From Spirochaetales bacterium (lineage in GTDB: Bacteria > Spirochaetota > Spirochaetia > Sphaerochaetales > Sphaerochaetaceae): 15,025 nucleotides of DNA. Shown here one piece after another: positions 6,063 through 12,772 of this stretch (position 1 is the stretch's first letter; each line of letters opens with the position of its first letter). Location: the NCBI GenBank assembly GCA_017475725.1, contig JAFVFA010000147.1, positions 1 to 15,025 on the forward strand, given 5' to 3'. The notes below the pieces were generated by a model. It made no database searches. It was not told where the DNA came from and worked only from the letters and a program-made list of their open reading frames with translations. A program made the position numbers and the translations under genes.

Positions 6063-7088
6063 TCAGAGGGTTCCTGCCAGGATGGCATCGACTATGATGC
6101 TTCCGACCGCGAAGTTGTTGTATCTTGCAGTCTTGAAGATGTCCGCCGCCTCGATGCTGTCTTCGGAGGAGAGCTTGTCGTCGAAGTTCGGATCCCAGAG
6201 GCTCTCCGGGGATGCACCGTTCATGAAGACGTCCATGTTGACGCTGTCTCGGATTATGATGTAGCGGTCAAGCATCCCAAGGCGTTTGCAGACGTTCCCT
6301 ATGGCCACGTCCTCCATCTCCGTTGTCGTGTACGGATCCGCACATCCATATGTCTGTGTCATCAGAAGGGCGTTGTTGTGGTGGTGGATCCCCTTCCAGT
6401 AGTTGTCCGACGTGACCGATGTCCCCTTGAGAACTTTCGGATCTCGGATTGCCCACTCTGCACCGTCGAAGGCCGCTGACATGAAGTTCCTTGTCTTTGG
6501 GGTCGTTTCGATCCTGGCGTCCTTGACCAGTTCACAGATCCTGTCCGTGAGCTCTGTGTTGAGCCTGACGATGGAGGAGCTGTCGTAGTTCGCGTCATGG
6601 AACCAGGTAGTCGCATCCTGGTCCTTCATATCGCGGATGTCAGCTTGGTGTCCAAGGTCGTAGTCAATGACCGAAGTGACCACAAAGACGTCACCCATCA
6701 CCGTTGTGCCCATTGCGGAGCCTGCACATCCTGTTGAGATTATGTAGGCGTTGGAGAAATCGAAGCGGGGGTCTGACAGAACGGCCATTGTGCTGATTGC
6801 GGCGTTCACTTTTCCCATTCCTGTCACGTATAGAGCCACGCCATCCTTTACGTAGAGTCTGTTGCCATCGGTGGAACCGGTGATTTCGTACTCCTCTCCG
6901 CCTGCACAATATGCCTCGTAGTAGAGCTGTGCCTCTCCGGGGAAGTCACCTGTCAGCTCGCCGTTCTCGAACTTCGGGAGGATAAGGGCCTTGATCTCGA
7001 TCTTGCCCGTGTTTTCGGAGACTGCCTCTGCGAACACCGCAGCACAGGCAATCAGGACTATGGATATGATCAGAAAGGTTCTCTTCAT
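6063..7088 (-). CDS. Secreted NUP-family (purine nucleoside permease-like) protein
   Basis: A 341-residue protein with an N-terminal signal peptide (MKRTFLIISIVLIACAAVFA, probable cleavage after Ala20) and no other membrane segment. The mature part shows the PF06516 NUP pattern: LILPKFENGE-TGDFPGEAQLYYEAYC (about 35-61), TGMGKVNAA (about 89-97), STGCAGSAMGTTVMGDVFV (about 118-136), a mid-protein MSAAFDGAEW, and near the end RLGMLDRYIIIRDSVNMDVF. Fungal members were named nucleoside permeases, but the fold is that of nucleoside phosphorylases. With no transmembrane helices this protein is more likely an exported nucleoside-binding or nucleoside-cleaving protein than a pore. A GGAG ribosome site precedes the ATG by about 8 nt. 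deoC and a thymidine kinase 1.7-3.5 kb away support a nucleoside-scavenging context. Confidence 0.85.
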   Translation of the reverse strand: MKRTFLIISIVLIACAAVFAEAVSENTGKIEIKALILPKFENGELTGDFPGEAQLYYEAYCAGGEEYEITGSTDGNRLYVKDGVALYVTGMGKVNAAISTMAVLSDPRFDFSNAYIISTGCAGSAMGTTVMGDVFVVTSVIDYDLGHQADIRDMKDQDATTWFHDANYDSSSIVRLNTELTDRICELVKDARIETTPKTRNFMSAAFDGAEWAIRDPKVLKGTSVTSDNYWKGIHHHNNALLMTQTYGCADPYTTTEMEDVAIGNVCKRLGMLDRYIIIRDSVNMDVFMNGASPESLWDPNFDDKLSSEDSIEAADIFKTARYNNFAVGSIIVDAILAGTL

Positions 7089-7159
7089 TCGTTCTCTCCT
7101 GCCTCCACGCTATCATAGAACATATGGCAAGAGAAGAGAAATAATAGGAAAAGTGTGTT

Positions 7160-7747
7160 CTATGCCCCGAAGGCAACGGTCCTTCTTCCGTTTGACAGGT
7201 TGGATATCTGGGCGGAGAGGGTCTCCTTCTCCGTCACAGGCACCATGCCTGAGATGCTTATCTCGGTGCCGAAGTCCTCGGACACGCCATCGGCGCGGAC
7301 AGCTGAGAGAATCAGCTTGACTCTCTCGTAGAGATCGTAGCCTATAACCATGGAGAAGCTTGATTTTTCAACCAGTTCTTCGGTCTCTATGCCATCGAGT
7401 ACCAGCTTGGTGCTGTCACCATAGGCCTTGACCAGGCCGCCTGTTCCAAGAAGTGTACCGCCGAAGTACCTTATTATCAGCACTATTATGTTCGTTATGC
7501 CGGAGCCTTTCAGGACCTCCAGTGCGGGGCGGCCGGCTGTGTTCTTGGGCTCGTGGTCGTCCGAGAATGAGAACTGGCTTCCCATTACGGCCGCATGGAC
7601 CACATGGGTTGCGTCAGGGTACTGCGCTCTGGTCTCGTCCACAATGCGCTTGACCTCCGCAGGGGAGGTGCACATGCGCGCAATGGCGATGAACCTGGAT
7701 TTCTTCACCACGAGCTCGGCCTTTCTCTCTTCCTTCAGTACCCTCAT
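7160..7747 (-). CDS. YigZ/IMPACT family protein (UPF0029)
   Basis: A 195-residue protein of the YigZ family. The hallmark core is present: VVKKSRFIAIA near the N-terminus, FSDDHEPKNTAGRPALEVL and IVLIIRYFGGTLLGTGGLVKAYGDSTKLVL. This is followed by a C-terminal ferredoxin-like domain of about 60 residues, typical of UPF0029 C-terminal regions. The family is related to eukaryotic IMPACT, which modulates translation control; the bacterial role is unsettled. The usual SDDGEP motif reads SDDHEP here. It starts 18 nt after the stop of the aldo/keto reductase, so the two could be cotranscribed. No ribosome site is obvious; a -10-like TATATT six bases before the ATG could give an independent leaderless transcript. 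Confidence 0.9.
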   Translation of the reverse strand: MRVLKEERKAELVVKKSRFIAIARMCTSPAEVKRIVDETRAQYPDATHVVHAAVMGSQFSFSDDHEPKNTAGRPALEVLKGSGITNIIVLIIRYFGGTLLGTGGLVKAYGDSTKLVLDGIETEELVEKSSFSMVIGYDLYERVKLILSAVRADGVSEDFGTEISISGMVPVTEKETLSAQISNLSNGRRTVAFGA

Positions 7748-7759
7748 GACTCAAATATA
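7748..7759 (-). promoter_or_regulatory. -10-like box just upstream of the yigZ-type gene
   Basis: Minus-strand TATATT (7759-7754; 5 of 6 consensus positions) lies six bases before the ATG at 7747, within the 18-nt gap after the reductase stop. No convincing -35 box and no Shine-Dalgarno are seen. It could be chance, as the gap is AT-rich. Confidence 0.3.
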
Positions 7760-7765
7760 CCTGTT

Positions 7766-8671
7766 TCACCAGTTGTAGGAGAAGATGTTCGTGCAGATTC
7801 CGTCTGCCTTGTCTGAAAGCCTTCGGGCTGCCAGATCAAGGTCCCGAACCTCCGTCTCCGTGAATCGGACGTCAGCGGAGAGGTTCTCCTGCAGCTGTGT
7901 GGTGCTCCTTGCGCCAATCAGAACGATGTCCGGCTTCTTCAGCTTTGCCCAAGAAAGGGCTACCTTTGTGTTTGAGACCCCCTTGGATCTGGCCAGTGAG
8001 GACACAAGCTCCAGAAGGTCCAGATACTGGCTTCTGCAGATCGGGTCAAAGCAGAAAAGGTCCTTCCTTGCATCGTTCAGGTCCTCTGGGCCTCTGTACC
8101 TTCCGCTCAGAAGGCCCATTCCTGTGGGGCTGTAGACTGCCATCTCAATGCCGTGGCTGCGGCAGAATTCAAGCTCCTGGTCAAAGCCTGCCGGCCAGAG
8201 GAGGGAATAGGGTCTCTGGACCCTGTCCATCACAAGACCATCGGACACAAAGGCCTCAAGGTCCTTGAGCGGCAGGTTGCACACTCCGACCTTGCGGACC
8301 AGACCTCTGTCCTTGAGGGTTGCCATCCTCTCAAGGAAGCCCCTGTTGTCGAAGCCGGTTCTGGGCCAGTGCAGGTACAGGCAGTCTATGGCGTGTCCTA
8401 GGCGCCTTGCGCTCTGAACCGCAAGCTCCTCCGGGTCCTTTGCCGTAGGCATTATCTTGGTGTCAACCTTGAATGAGGCTTCCGGGTGTCGTCTGAGGAT
8501 CTTCCCAAGTGTCTGCTCCGCCTGTCCGTGGCCGTAGCTCTGGGCGCAATCGTAGCCTGAAATGCCGTTTTTGATTGCAAAAGAGACGGTTTTCTCGCTT
8601 TCTCCCCGGTTCTGGTCCGTCCAGAAACCGTCGGAAGGGGAGATCTGCCATGTGCCCAGATAGAGTTCCAT
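7766..8671 (-). CDS. Aldo/keto reductase family oxidoreductase
   Basis: A 301-residue NAD(P)H-dependent carbonyl reductase with a complete AKR tetrad: Asp41 and Tyr46 in GISGYDCAQSYGHGQAEQTLG, Lys72 in KVDTKIMP and His101 in DCLYLHWPRTG. The later motifs VRKVGVCNLPLKDLE, QRPYSLLW and VLIGARSTTQLQENL match the (alpha/beta)8 barrel and the 3' cofactor-phosphate loop region. The protein begins MELYLGTWQIS. An open frame extends 104 codons further upstream, but it crosses into the divergent deoC gene and is hydrophobic nonsense, so the ATG at 8671 is preferred. Substrate cannot be predicted. There is no ribosome site; a -10-like TATACT lies 7 nt before the ATG. The yigZ-type gene follows 18 nt downstream. 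Confidence 0.92.
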   Translation of the reverse strand: MELYLGTWQISPSDGFWTDQNRGESEKTVSFAIKNGISGYDCAQSYGHGQAEQTLGKILRRHPEASFKVDTKIMPTAKDPEELAVQSARRLGHAIDCLYLHWPRTGFDNRGFLERMATLKDRGLVRKVGVCNLPLKDLEAFVSDGLVMDRVQRPYSLLWPAGFDQELEFCRSHGIEMAVYSPTGMGLLSGRYRGPEDLNDARKDLFCFDPICRSQYLDLLELVSSLARSKGVSNTKVALSWAKLKKPDIVLIGARSTTQLQENLSADVRFTETEVRDLDLAARRLSDKADGICTNIFSYNW

Positions 8672-8684
8672 ACCGTGGAGTATA
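8672..8684 (-). promoter_or_regulatory. -10-like box for a leaderless aldo/keto reductase transcript
   Basis: Minus-strand TATACT (8684-8679; 5 of 6 consensus positions) sits 7 nt upstream of the ATG, placing the predicted start on the A of the start codon. The -35 position at 17-nt spacing, TTCCTT, is weak. No Shine-Dalgarno is present. Confidence 0.4.
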
Positions 8685-8708
8685 ACGGGGATGGGGCGCT
8701 CAAGGAAG

Positions 8709-8737
8709 TTGTTAATAACAGGAATTTGGTTTAAGAT
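8709..8737 (+). promoter_or_regulatory. Probable promoter of the deoC-tdk operon
   Basis: TTGTTA (8709-8714; 4 of 6), a 17-nt spacer, then TAAGAT (8732-8737; 4 of 6). Predicted transcription start near 8744 leaves a short leader with the ribosome site AAGGAG before the ATG at 8763. It is back-to-back with the reductase promoter, so the 91-bp gap may hold shared control. Confidence 0.45.
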
Positions 8738-8762
8738 TATGGAGAAAGACAAGGAGATGGAA

Positions 8763-9413
8763 ATGAACAACATAGCATCATATATTGACCATACCGTGCT
8801 GGCTGCGAACGCCACGGAAGAGAAGATCGCAAAGCTCTGCGAAGAGGCGAAGCAGTGGCATTTCGCAAGCGTCTGCGTCAACACCTGCTGGACCGGCTTC
8901 TGTGCCGAGAAGCTCAAGGGTACAGGTGTGAACGTCTGCGTTGTGGTGGGCTTCCCGCTTGGAGCCATGTGCACCAAGGCCAAGGCCTACGAGGCGAAGT
9001 GCGCAGTTGAGGAGGGTGCCACAGAGGTCGACATGGTGATCAACATCGGTTGGCTGAAGGACCGCAAGGACGATCTTGTGGAGGCTGACATCCGTGCCGT
9101 CAAGCAGGCCTGCGGAGACAAGCATCTGAAGGTCATCATCGAGACCTGCCTCCTGACAGAGGAGGAGAAGGTCAGGGCGTGCGAGCTCTCCGTCAAGGCG
9201 GGTGCGGACTTCGTCAAGACCTCCACAGGCTTCTCCACAGCCGGAGCGAAGGCCGAGGATGTGGCTCTGATGAGAAAGACCGTCGGCCCGAACGTGGGTG
9301 TCAAGGCCGCCGGTGGAATCAGGACCTTCGAGGATGCCAAGAAGATGATCGAGGCCGGTGCCAACCGCCTTGGATGCAGCGCCGGAATCGCAATTGTGAC
9401 CTCCGCCAACTGA
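8763..9413 (+). CDS. deoC: Deoxyribose-phosphate aldolase
   Basis: A 216-residue class I aldolase that splits 2-deoxyribose 5-phosphate into acetaldehyde and glyceraldehyde 3-phosphate, the last step of deoxynucleoside breakdown. It starts MNNIASYIDHTVLAANATEEKI, matching the family opening (YIDHTxL). Further motifs are VVVGFPLGAM (60-69), ATEVDMVINIGWL with Asp90, ADFVKTSTGF with Schiff-base Lys152, and VGVKAAGGIR with the second active-site Lys181. The length is normal for the family. The ATG at 8763 is chosen because AAGGAG (8751-8756) is 6 nt upstream; ATGs at 8739 and 8757 are in frame but placed worse. It is followed after two bases by the thymidine kinase, forming a pyrimidine deoxynucleoside salvage/catabolism operon. 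Confidence 0.97.
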   Translation: MNNIASYIDHTVLAANATEEKIAKLCEEAKQWHFASVCVNTCWTGFCAEKLKGTGVNVCVVVGFPLGAMCTKAKAYEAKCAVEEGATEVDMVINIGWLKDRKDDLVEADIRAVKQACGDKHLKVIIETCLLTEEEKVRACELSVKAGADFVKTSTGFSTAGAKAEDVALMRKTVGPNVGVKAAGGIRTFEDAKKMIEAGANRLGCSAGIAIVTSAN

Positions 9414-9415
9414 GT

Positions 9416-10555
9416 ATGGCTTCATTCGACCAGCCCTCAAACGAGGATTTTCTCAAAAGTCTCGGCTTCCCGACCCTTGAGGTCCACCAGACATTCGCGC
9501 ATTTCGACTTCACGCGCCCGGGCCGCAGGGTCCTTCTTATAGGGCCCATGGGCTCCGGCAAGACGGAGTTCGCCGCCAAGGTCTGGCGGGATGCCAACAT
9601 AGCCATGAGGAAGAGCGGCAAGGTGAAGGCCATGACCAGCACAGGCGATGTTGACAGGCGCAACGTCTTCTTCATCAGAAGCCAGATAGACGGTGCCCGC
9701 TTCACGGAGTATCCGGATGACGCCATGGCGTTCAGAAGCGGCTACATTCAGTGCGGAAGCAACATAGCCCGAATCAGGGACTCATTCGACTTCGAGAAGG
9801 TCCTTGAGGACAACCCGACCGTCGGGACCTACATCATAGACGAGGCCTCCTTCTTCGACGAGAGGCTTGCCTATGTGGTCAGGAACGCGAGTCTTCAGAA
9901 GGGGATAATGTTCATCTTCCCGACTCTGATCCTGAACTTCCGGCGTGACATCTTCAACTCAACGGCAAGGCTGATGCTGGAGATAGCCACTGACGTGATT
10001 CCGCTGACCGCATACTGCGAGCACGAGGACTGCATCCGCGACGCCTTCTACACATACCGCTATTACACGGTGGACGGCCTGGAGTGCCCGGCCTTGTATT
10101 TCGACCCCCTGATCGTTGTGGGCGGGGACAGCGCGAAGACCGGCTCCGAGAACCCCAACTACGCATCCAGGTGTGACGAGCACCACTTCCTTCCGGGGAA
10201 GGAGTACACGTTCTTCTCCCTGAAGCCGATGGCCGAGGACGCCAACAAGGGCAACATCAAGGCCCTGAGGACTGAGATAGACAACCTCAAGTACCACATG
10301 AAGCGCAGCCAGCTCTACAAGAACCTGGCGGCCAGGTACAAGGGTGATCCGAACGAGGATGTCTACATGAACGCCCTGAGACCGGACTTCATAGCGGAGA
10401 AGGCCCTGATGTACCTGTTCAACGAGCAGAACCTTGTCTCGGAGGACATGCTTGTCAGGATAGTCAACGAGCTTGACCTGAATCGTGAGTACATGGAGCG
10501 GGTGCTGACGGACAACAGAAGGCCAGTGTCTCTGGATCAGGGACTGTTGTTCTGA
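9416..10555 (+). CDS. tdk: Divergent, extended thymidine kinase (type II, TK1-like)
   Basis: A 379-residue protein, about twice the usual 190-200 aa. TK1-like features: P-loop GPMGSGKT (43-50), Asp142-Glu143 in YIIDEASFFDE (catalytic Glu position), RRDIFNSTARLMLEIATDVIPLTAYCEHEDC (176-206) and VVGGDSAKTGSENPNYASRCDEHH (234-257), the family segment ending in the zinc/nucleoside loop. The zinc ligands look altered: canonical CxxC and CxxCH read CEHEDC (C201, C206) and CDEHH (C253, H256/H257). An N-terminal extension of about 35 residues precedes the P-loop. About 120 C-terminal residues, charged and probably helical, have no counterpart in ordinary Tdk. The enzyme should phosphorylate thymidine or deoxyuridine with ATP. 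The ATG lies two bases after the deoC stop with no ribosome site, so translation is probably coupled. Family assignment is good; specificity may differ. Confidence 0.85.
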   Translation: MASFDQPSNEDFLKSLGFPTLEVHQTFAHFDFTRPGRRVLLIGPMGSGKTEFAAKVWRDANIAMRKSGKVKAMTSTGDVDRRNVFFIRSQIDGARFTEYPDDAMAFRSGYIQCGSNIARIRDSFDFEKVLEDNPTVGTYIIDEASFFDERLAYVVRNASLQKGIMFIFPTLILNFRRDIFNSTARLMLEIATDVIPLTAYCEHEDCIRDAFYTYRYYTVDGLECPALYFDPLIVVGGDSAKTGSENPNYASRCDEHHFLPGKEYTFFSLKPMAEDANKGNIKALRTEIDNLKYHMKRSQLYKNLAARYKGDPNEDVYMNALRPDFIAEKALMYLFNEQNLVSEDMLVRIVNELDLNREYMERVLTDNRRPVSLDQGLLF

Positions 10556-10571
10556 CTTCACTGCATGAATA

Positions 10572-10602
10572 TTGACAAAACCGTTCGCAAAGGACTAATA
10601 CT
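10572..10602 (+). promoter_or_regulatory. Promoter region of the aminotransferase gene
   Basis: A perfect -35 TTGACA (10572-10577) lies 17 nt after the thymidine kinase gene ends. The -10 box is ambiguous: ACTAAT (10594-10599, 16-nt spacer) or AATACT (10597-10602, 19-nt spacer), each 4 of 6. Inverted repeats overlap and follow the -10. Confidence 0.55.
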
Positions 10603-10623
10603 GCATTGTAGTATGTAATGCAG
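10598..10623. promoter_or_regulatory. Overlapping inverted repeats between promoter and ribosome site of the aminotransferase gene
   Basis: Two repeats interlock: ATACT (10598-10602) with AGTAT (10610-10614), and CTGCATT (10601-10607) with AATGCAG (10617-10623). The second reaches into the ribosome site AGGAGG (10622-10627). They could be an operator beside the -10 box or an RNA hairpin limiting ribosome access. Seen directly; function inferred. Confidence 0.4.
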
Positions 10624-10634
10624 GAGGTATAAAT

Positions 10635-11918
10635 ATGCACGATCTTGCCAGAAATCTCAATGAAACCCTGAAAGGCACCTGCGCCGCGGAGTTGCTTTCC
10701 GACTACGGAAGAAGGATGTATGTCCCCAAGGGGATCCTTGTCCAGTCCGCAGAGGCGAAGGCCAAGGCAAGCAGGCACAATGCCACAATAGGCGTTGCAC
10801 TTGAGAAGGGCAACGTGATGTACATACCTTCCATGAAGGAGCAGTTCGCCCCCACGATGAAGGCTTCGGAGATCTTCTCCTACGCCCCCATGGGAGGCGT
10901 CCCTGCACTCCGAAAGGTCTGGAAGGAGGACATGGTCGCCAAGAACCCGCTTCTTGAGGGCAAGAGCACGTCCCTTCCGATTGTGACATGCGGACTCACC
11001 AACGCCCTGAGCATTGTCTGCTCTCTTTTCCTTGAGATTGGTGGGAGTGTGGTGCTTCCGGACATGTACTGGGAGAACTACAACCTGATCCTTGACGAGC
11101 AGAGAGAGGCCAACAAGGTTCTGTTTCCTCTGTTCTCGGGCAACGGTTTCAACGTCAAGGGCATGGAGGAGGCGATCGCCTCCACAACGGGCCCTGTCAT
11201 GGTGATGCTCAACTTCCCGAACAACCCCACCGGCTACACCCCAACACCGGCGGAGGCTGATGCCATAGTCGATCTGCTCAAGAGGCAGGCCGCCAATGGC
11301 AGGAAGATCTCCGTTGTCACGGATGATGCCTACTTCGGGCTGTTCTTCGATGACGAGCCGTTCCACCAGAGCCTCTTCGCGAAGCTCTGCGATGCGGACG
11401 AGAACATCCTGGCCATCAAGTGCGACGCCGCCACAAAGGAAAGCATGGTCTGGGGCTTCAGGGTGGCCTTCATCACCTACGGCTGCAAGGGCATGACAGA
11501 GGAGCAGTACGATGCCCTGATGCAGAAGACGATGGGCGCCATCAGAGGGTCCCTGTCCAACTGCACGATGTCCAGCCAGCAGATCCTCCTGAAGGGGATG
11601 ACCAGGGAGAGCTACAGCAGCGACAAGATGGTTGGCGTCAGGAAGCTCGGGGAGAGGTATTTCAGACTCAAGGAGACTCTGAAGAAGCACGAGGGGGAGG
11701 ACTTCCTGAAGGCGCTTCCGTTCAACAGCGGCTACTTCATGAGCTTCTGGTGCAAGTGCGATGCTGAGGACCTCAGGCAGAGGCTTCTGAACGAATACCA
11801 GACAGGGATCATCCGTTCCGATGACCACCATGTCAGAATCGCCTTCTCCAGCGTTGACCTCGAGAACATCGAGGATCTGATCGACACTGTTTACAAAGCG
11901 GCATCCGAATTGGTATAA
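10635..11918 (+). CDS. PLP-dependent class I/II aminotransferase
   Basis: A 427-residue fold-type I PLP enzyme. Visible motifs: SYAPMGGVPALRK (82-94), the NFPNNPTG signature (193-200), VVTDDAYFGLFF with Asp231 and Tyr233 (cofactor ring contacts), and the Schiff-base Lys268 in KCDAATKESMVWGFRVAF, with Arg276 near the PLP phosphate site. A late motif DDHHVRIAFSSVD near 396-408 provides the expected substrate-carboxylate arginine. The amino-acid substrate cannot be assigned from sequence; its length and the ATKE-x-WGFR active-site segment fit the aspartate/aromatic aminotransferase superfamily rather than branched-chain enzymes. The ribosome site AGGAGG lies 7 nt before the ATG. It has its own promoter, so it is probably separate from deoC-tdk. 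Followed by a 152-nt structured leader before the next gene. Confidence 0.92.
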   Translation: MHDLARNLNETLKGTCAAELLSDYGRRMYVPKGILVQSAEAKAKASRHNATIGVALEKGNVMYIPSMKEQFAPTMKASEIFSYAPMGGVPALRKVWKEDMVAKNPLLEGKSTSLPIVTCGLTNALSIVCSLFLEIGGSVVLPDMYWENYNLILDEQREANKVLFPLFSGNGFNVKGMEEAIASTTGPVMVMLNFPNNPTGYTPTPAEADAIVDLLKRQAANGRKISVVTDDAYFGLFFDDEPFHQSLFAKLCDADENILAIKCDAATKESMVWGFRVAFITYGCKGMTEEQYDALMQKTMGAIRGSLSNCTMSSQQILLKGMTRESYSSDKMVGVRKLGERYFRLKETLKKHEGEDFLKALPFNSGYFMSFWCKCDAEDLRQRLLNEYQTGIIRSDDHHVRIAFSSVDLENIEDLIDTVYKAASELV

Positions 11919-12070
11919 CACATAGGCGCCGTTGGAGCCTGTGCCTCAAAGGAGCAACCGGAGTTCGTAAGGGACCTTGTCCCGCACTTTCCTGAGAACA
12001 TCCTCCGGTATACAAAACAAAACTATAGAGGGTGGGTCCCTTTCCGGGATCCGTCCTTGCAGAGGAAGAG
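11919..12070 (+). promoter_or_regulatory. Structured leader upstream of the VUT-family transporter (candidate cis-regulatory RNA)
   Basis: 152 nt without a gene. ACCGGAG (11957-11963) pairs perfectly with CTCCGGT (12003-12009), enclosing a hairpin GGGAC (11971-11975)/GTCCC (11979-11983). An A-rich stretch ACAAAACAAAAC follows (12012-12023). Then GGTCCC (12035-12040) can form a hairpin with GGGATCC (12046-12052, one bulged T) or pair instead with GGGACC (11971-11976). These choices exclude each other, as in a switching leader. A ribosome site GAGGAAGAG lies directly before the ATG at 12071. The downstream transporter family is often under preQ1 riboswitches, but I could not match any known preQ1 class. 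The first 26 nt (11919-11944) may also form an imperfect hairpin after the aminotransferase stop. Confidence 0.4.
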
Positions 12071-12772
12071 ATGGAGAAATCGAAGAAAGGGCCGTCCTCA
12101 CAGGACTGGCTGATAGGTCTTGCGCTTGTCTACGGTGTTGTTGCCGTGACAATGAACATTTTCTGCATGAAGAGTCTGAGCTACGGAAGCCCGATCATCA
12201 TCAGCGATGGTGGTCTTCTGGTCAGCTGGATGGTGTTCCTGATCTCAAACATCATAGTGGAGGTCTGGGACGAGAAGACATCCGTCAGAATCGTCTCGAT
12301 AACTGCCGTGGTGTCCTTCTTCATCATGCTGATCGGACGTCTTGAAGTGTTCATACCCTCTCTTCCGGAGTACGAGGAGCAGTCGAAGGCCTTTGCCCAG
12401 ATCTTCTCCAACGGCCCAAGGACCATCGTGGCTTCGGTGGCGGCCTTCTGGGTGGGGAACTTCGTCAATGTGCACATAATATCCAGGATCAAGGCTCCTC
12501 TTGAGCGGAAGGGAAGTGACAATGGCTTCCTGTTCTTCCTGAGAGCCGCCTTCTCTACGGTTGTGGGACAGTTCGTCGACAACATGCTGTTCATGGTCCT
12601 TGCCTTCGCGCCCATCGGGCTCTCTGTCTATGAGATGGCATGGAAGGACATATTCTCGGCGGCTATCTCAGGCACTTTCATTGAACTTGCGGTCGAGGCT
12701 TTCTTCGTGCCTCTGATCACAATACCGCTGACGAAGAGGATCAAGGCCATAAAGGCCAGGGAGGTTGCGTGA
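12071..12772 (+). CDS. YhhQ/VUT-family integral membrane transporter (probable queuosine precursor transporter)
   Basis: A 233-residue membrane protein of the COG1738/DUF165 family. It has about six hydrophobic segments (near residues 13-33, 42-62, 72-92, 110-130, 152-180 and 195-220). Family motifs include SNIIVEVWDEKTSVRIV after TM2, FVNVHIISRIKAPLERKGSDNGFLFFLRAAFSTVVGQFVDNMLF, and an amphipathic basic end TKRIKAIKAREVA. Characterised members import queuosine precursors (preQ0, preQ1 or queuine) for tRNA modification. The Arg-Ala-Ala-Phe-Ser-Thr...Gly-Gln-x-Val-Asp motif is strongly typical. The ATG at 12071 is chosen for the adjacent GAGGAAGAG ribosome site; a start at 12032 would eliminate most of the leader. 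Its TGA overlaps the GTG of the dehydrogenase (GTGA), indicating coupled translation. No queuosine biosynthesis gene is in view, which fits a salvage lifestyle. Confidence 0.88.
   Translation: MEKSKKGPSSQDWLIGLALVYGVVAVTMNIFCMKSLSYGSPIIISDGGLLVSWMVFLISNIIVEVWDEKTSVRIVSITAVVSFFIMLIGRLEVFIPSLPEYEEQSKAFAQIFSNGPRTIVASVAAFWVGNFVNVHIISRIKAPLERKGSDNGFLFFLRAAFSTVVGQFVDNMLFMVLAFAPIGLSVYEMAWKDIFSAAISGTFIELAVEAFFVPLITIPLTKRIKAIKAREVA

Noticed and set aside
8672..8983. Upstream extension of the aldo/keto reductase frame by 104 codons
   Set aside because: It would cross the divergent promoter region and overlap deoC head-on. The extension has no family similarity, and the AKR domain begins naturally at MELYLGTWQIS.
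9179..9415. N-terminal extension of the thymidine kinase frame back into deoC
   Set aside because: This is deoC read in another frame; the ATG at 9416, two bases after the deoC stop, starts the recognisable protein.
10464..11921. A 485-codon open frame on the minus strand opposite the aminotransferase
   Set aside because: It lies almost entirely antisense to a gene with clear PLP-enzyme motifs. Its protein has no recognisable motif and reads like the shadow of codon-biased sequence.
11919..12070. Known preQ1 riboswitch (class I, II or III)
   Set aside because: The A-rich stretch and the transporter context suggested one, but the class I hairpin with its adjacent A-rich tail and the class II CAUAUUACAC-type segment are not present. 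Kept only as an unassigned leader.
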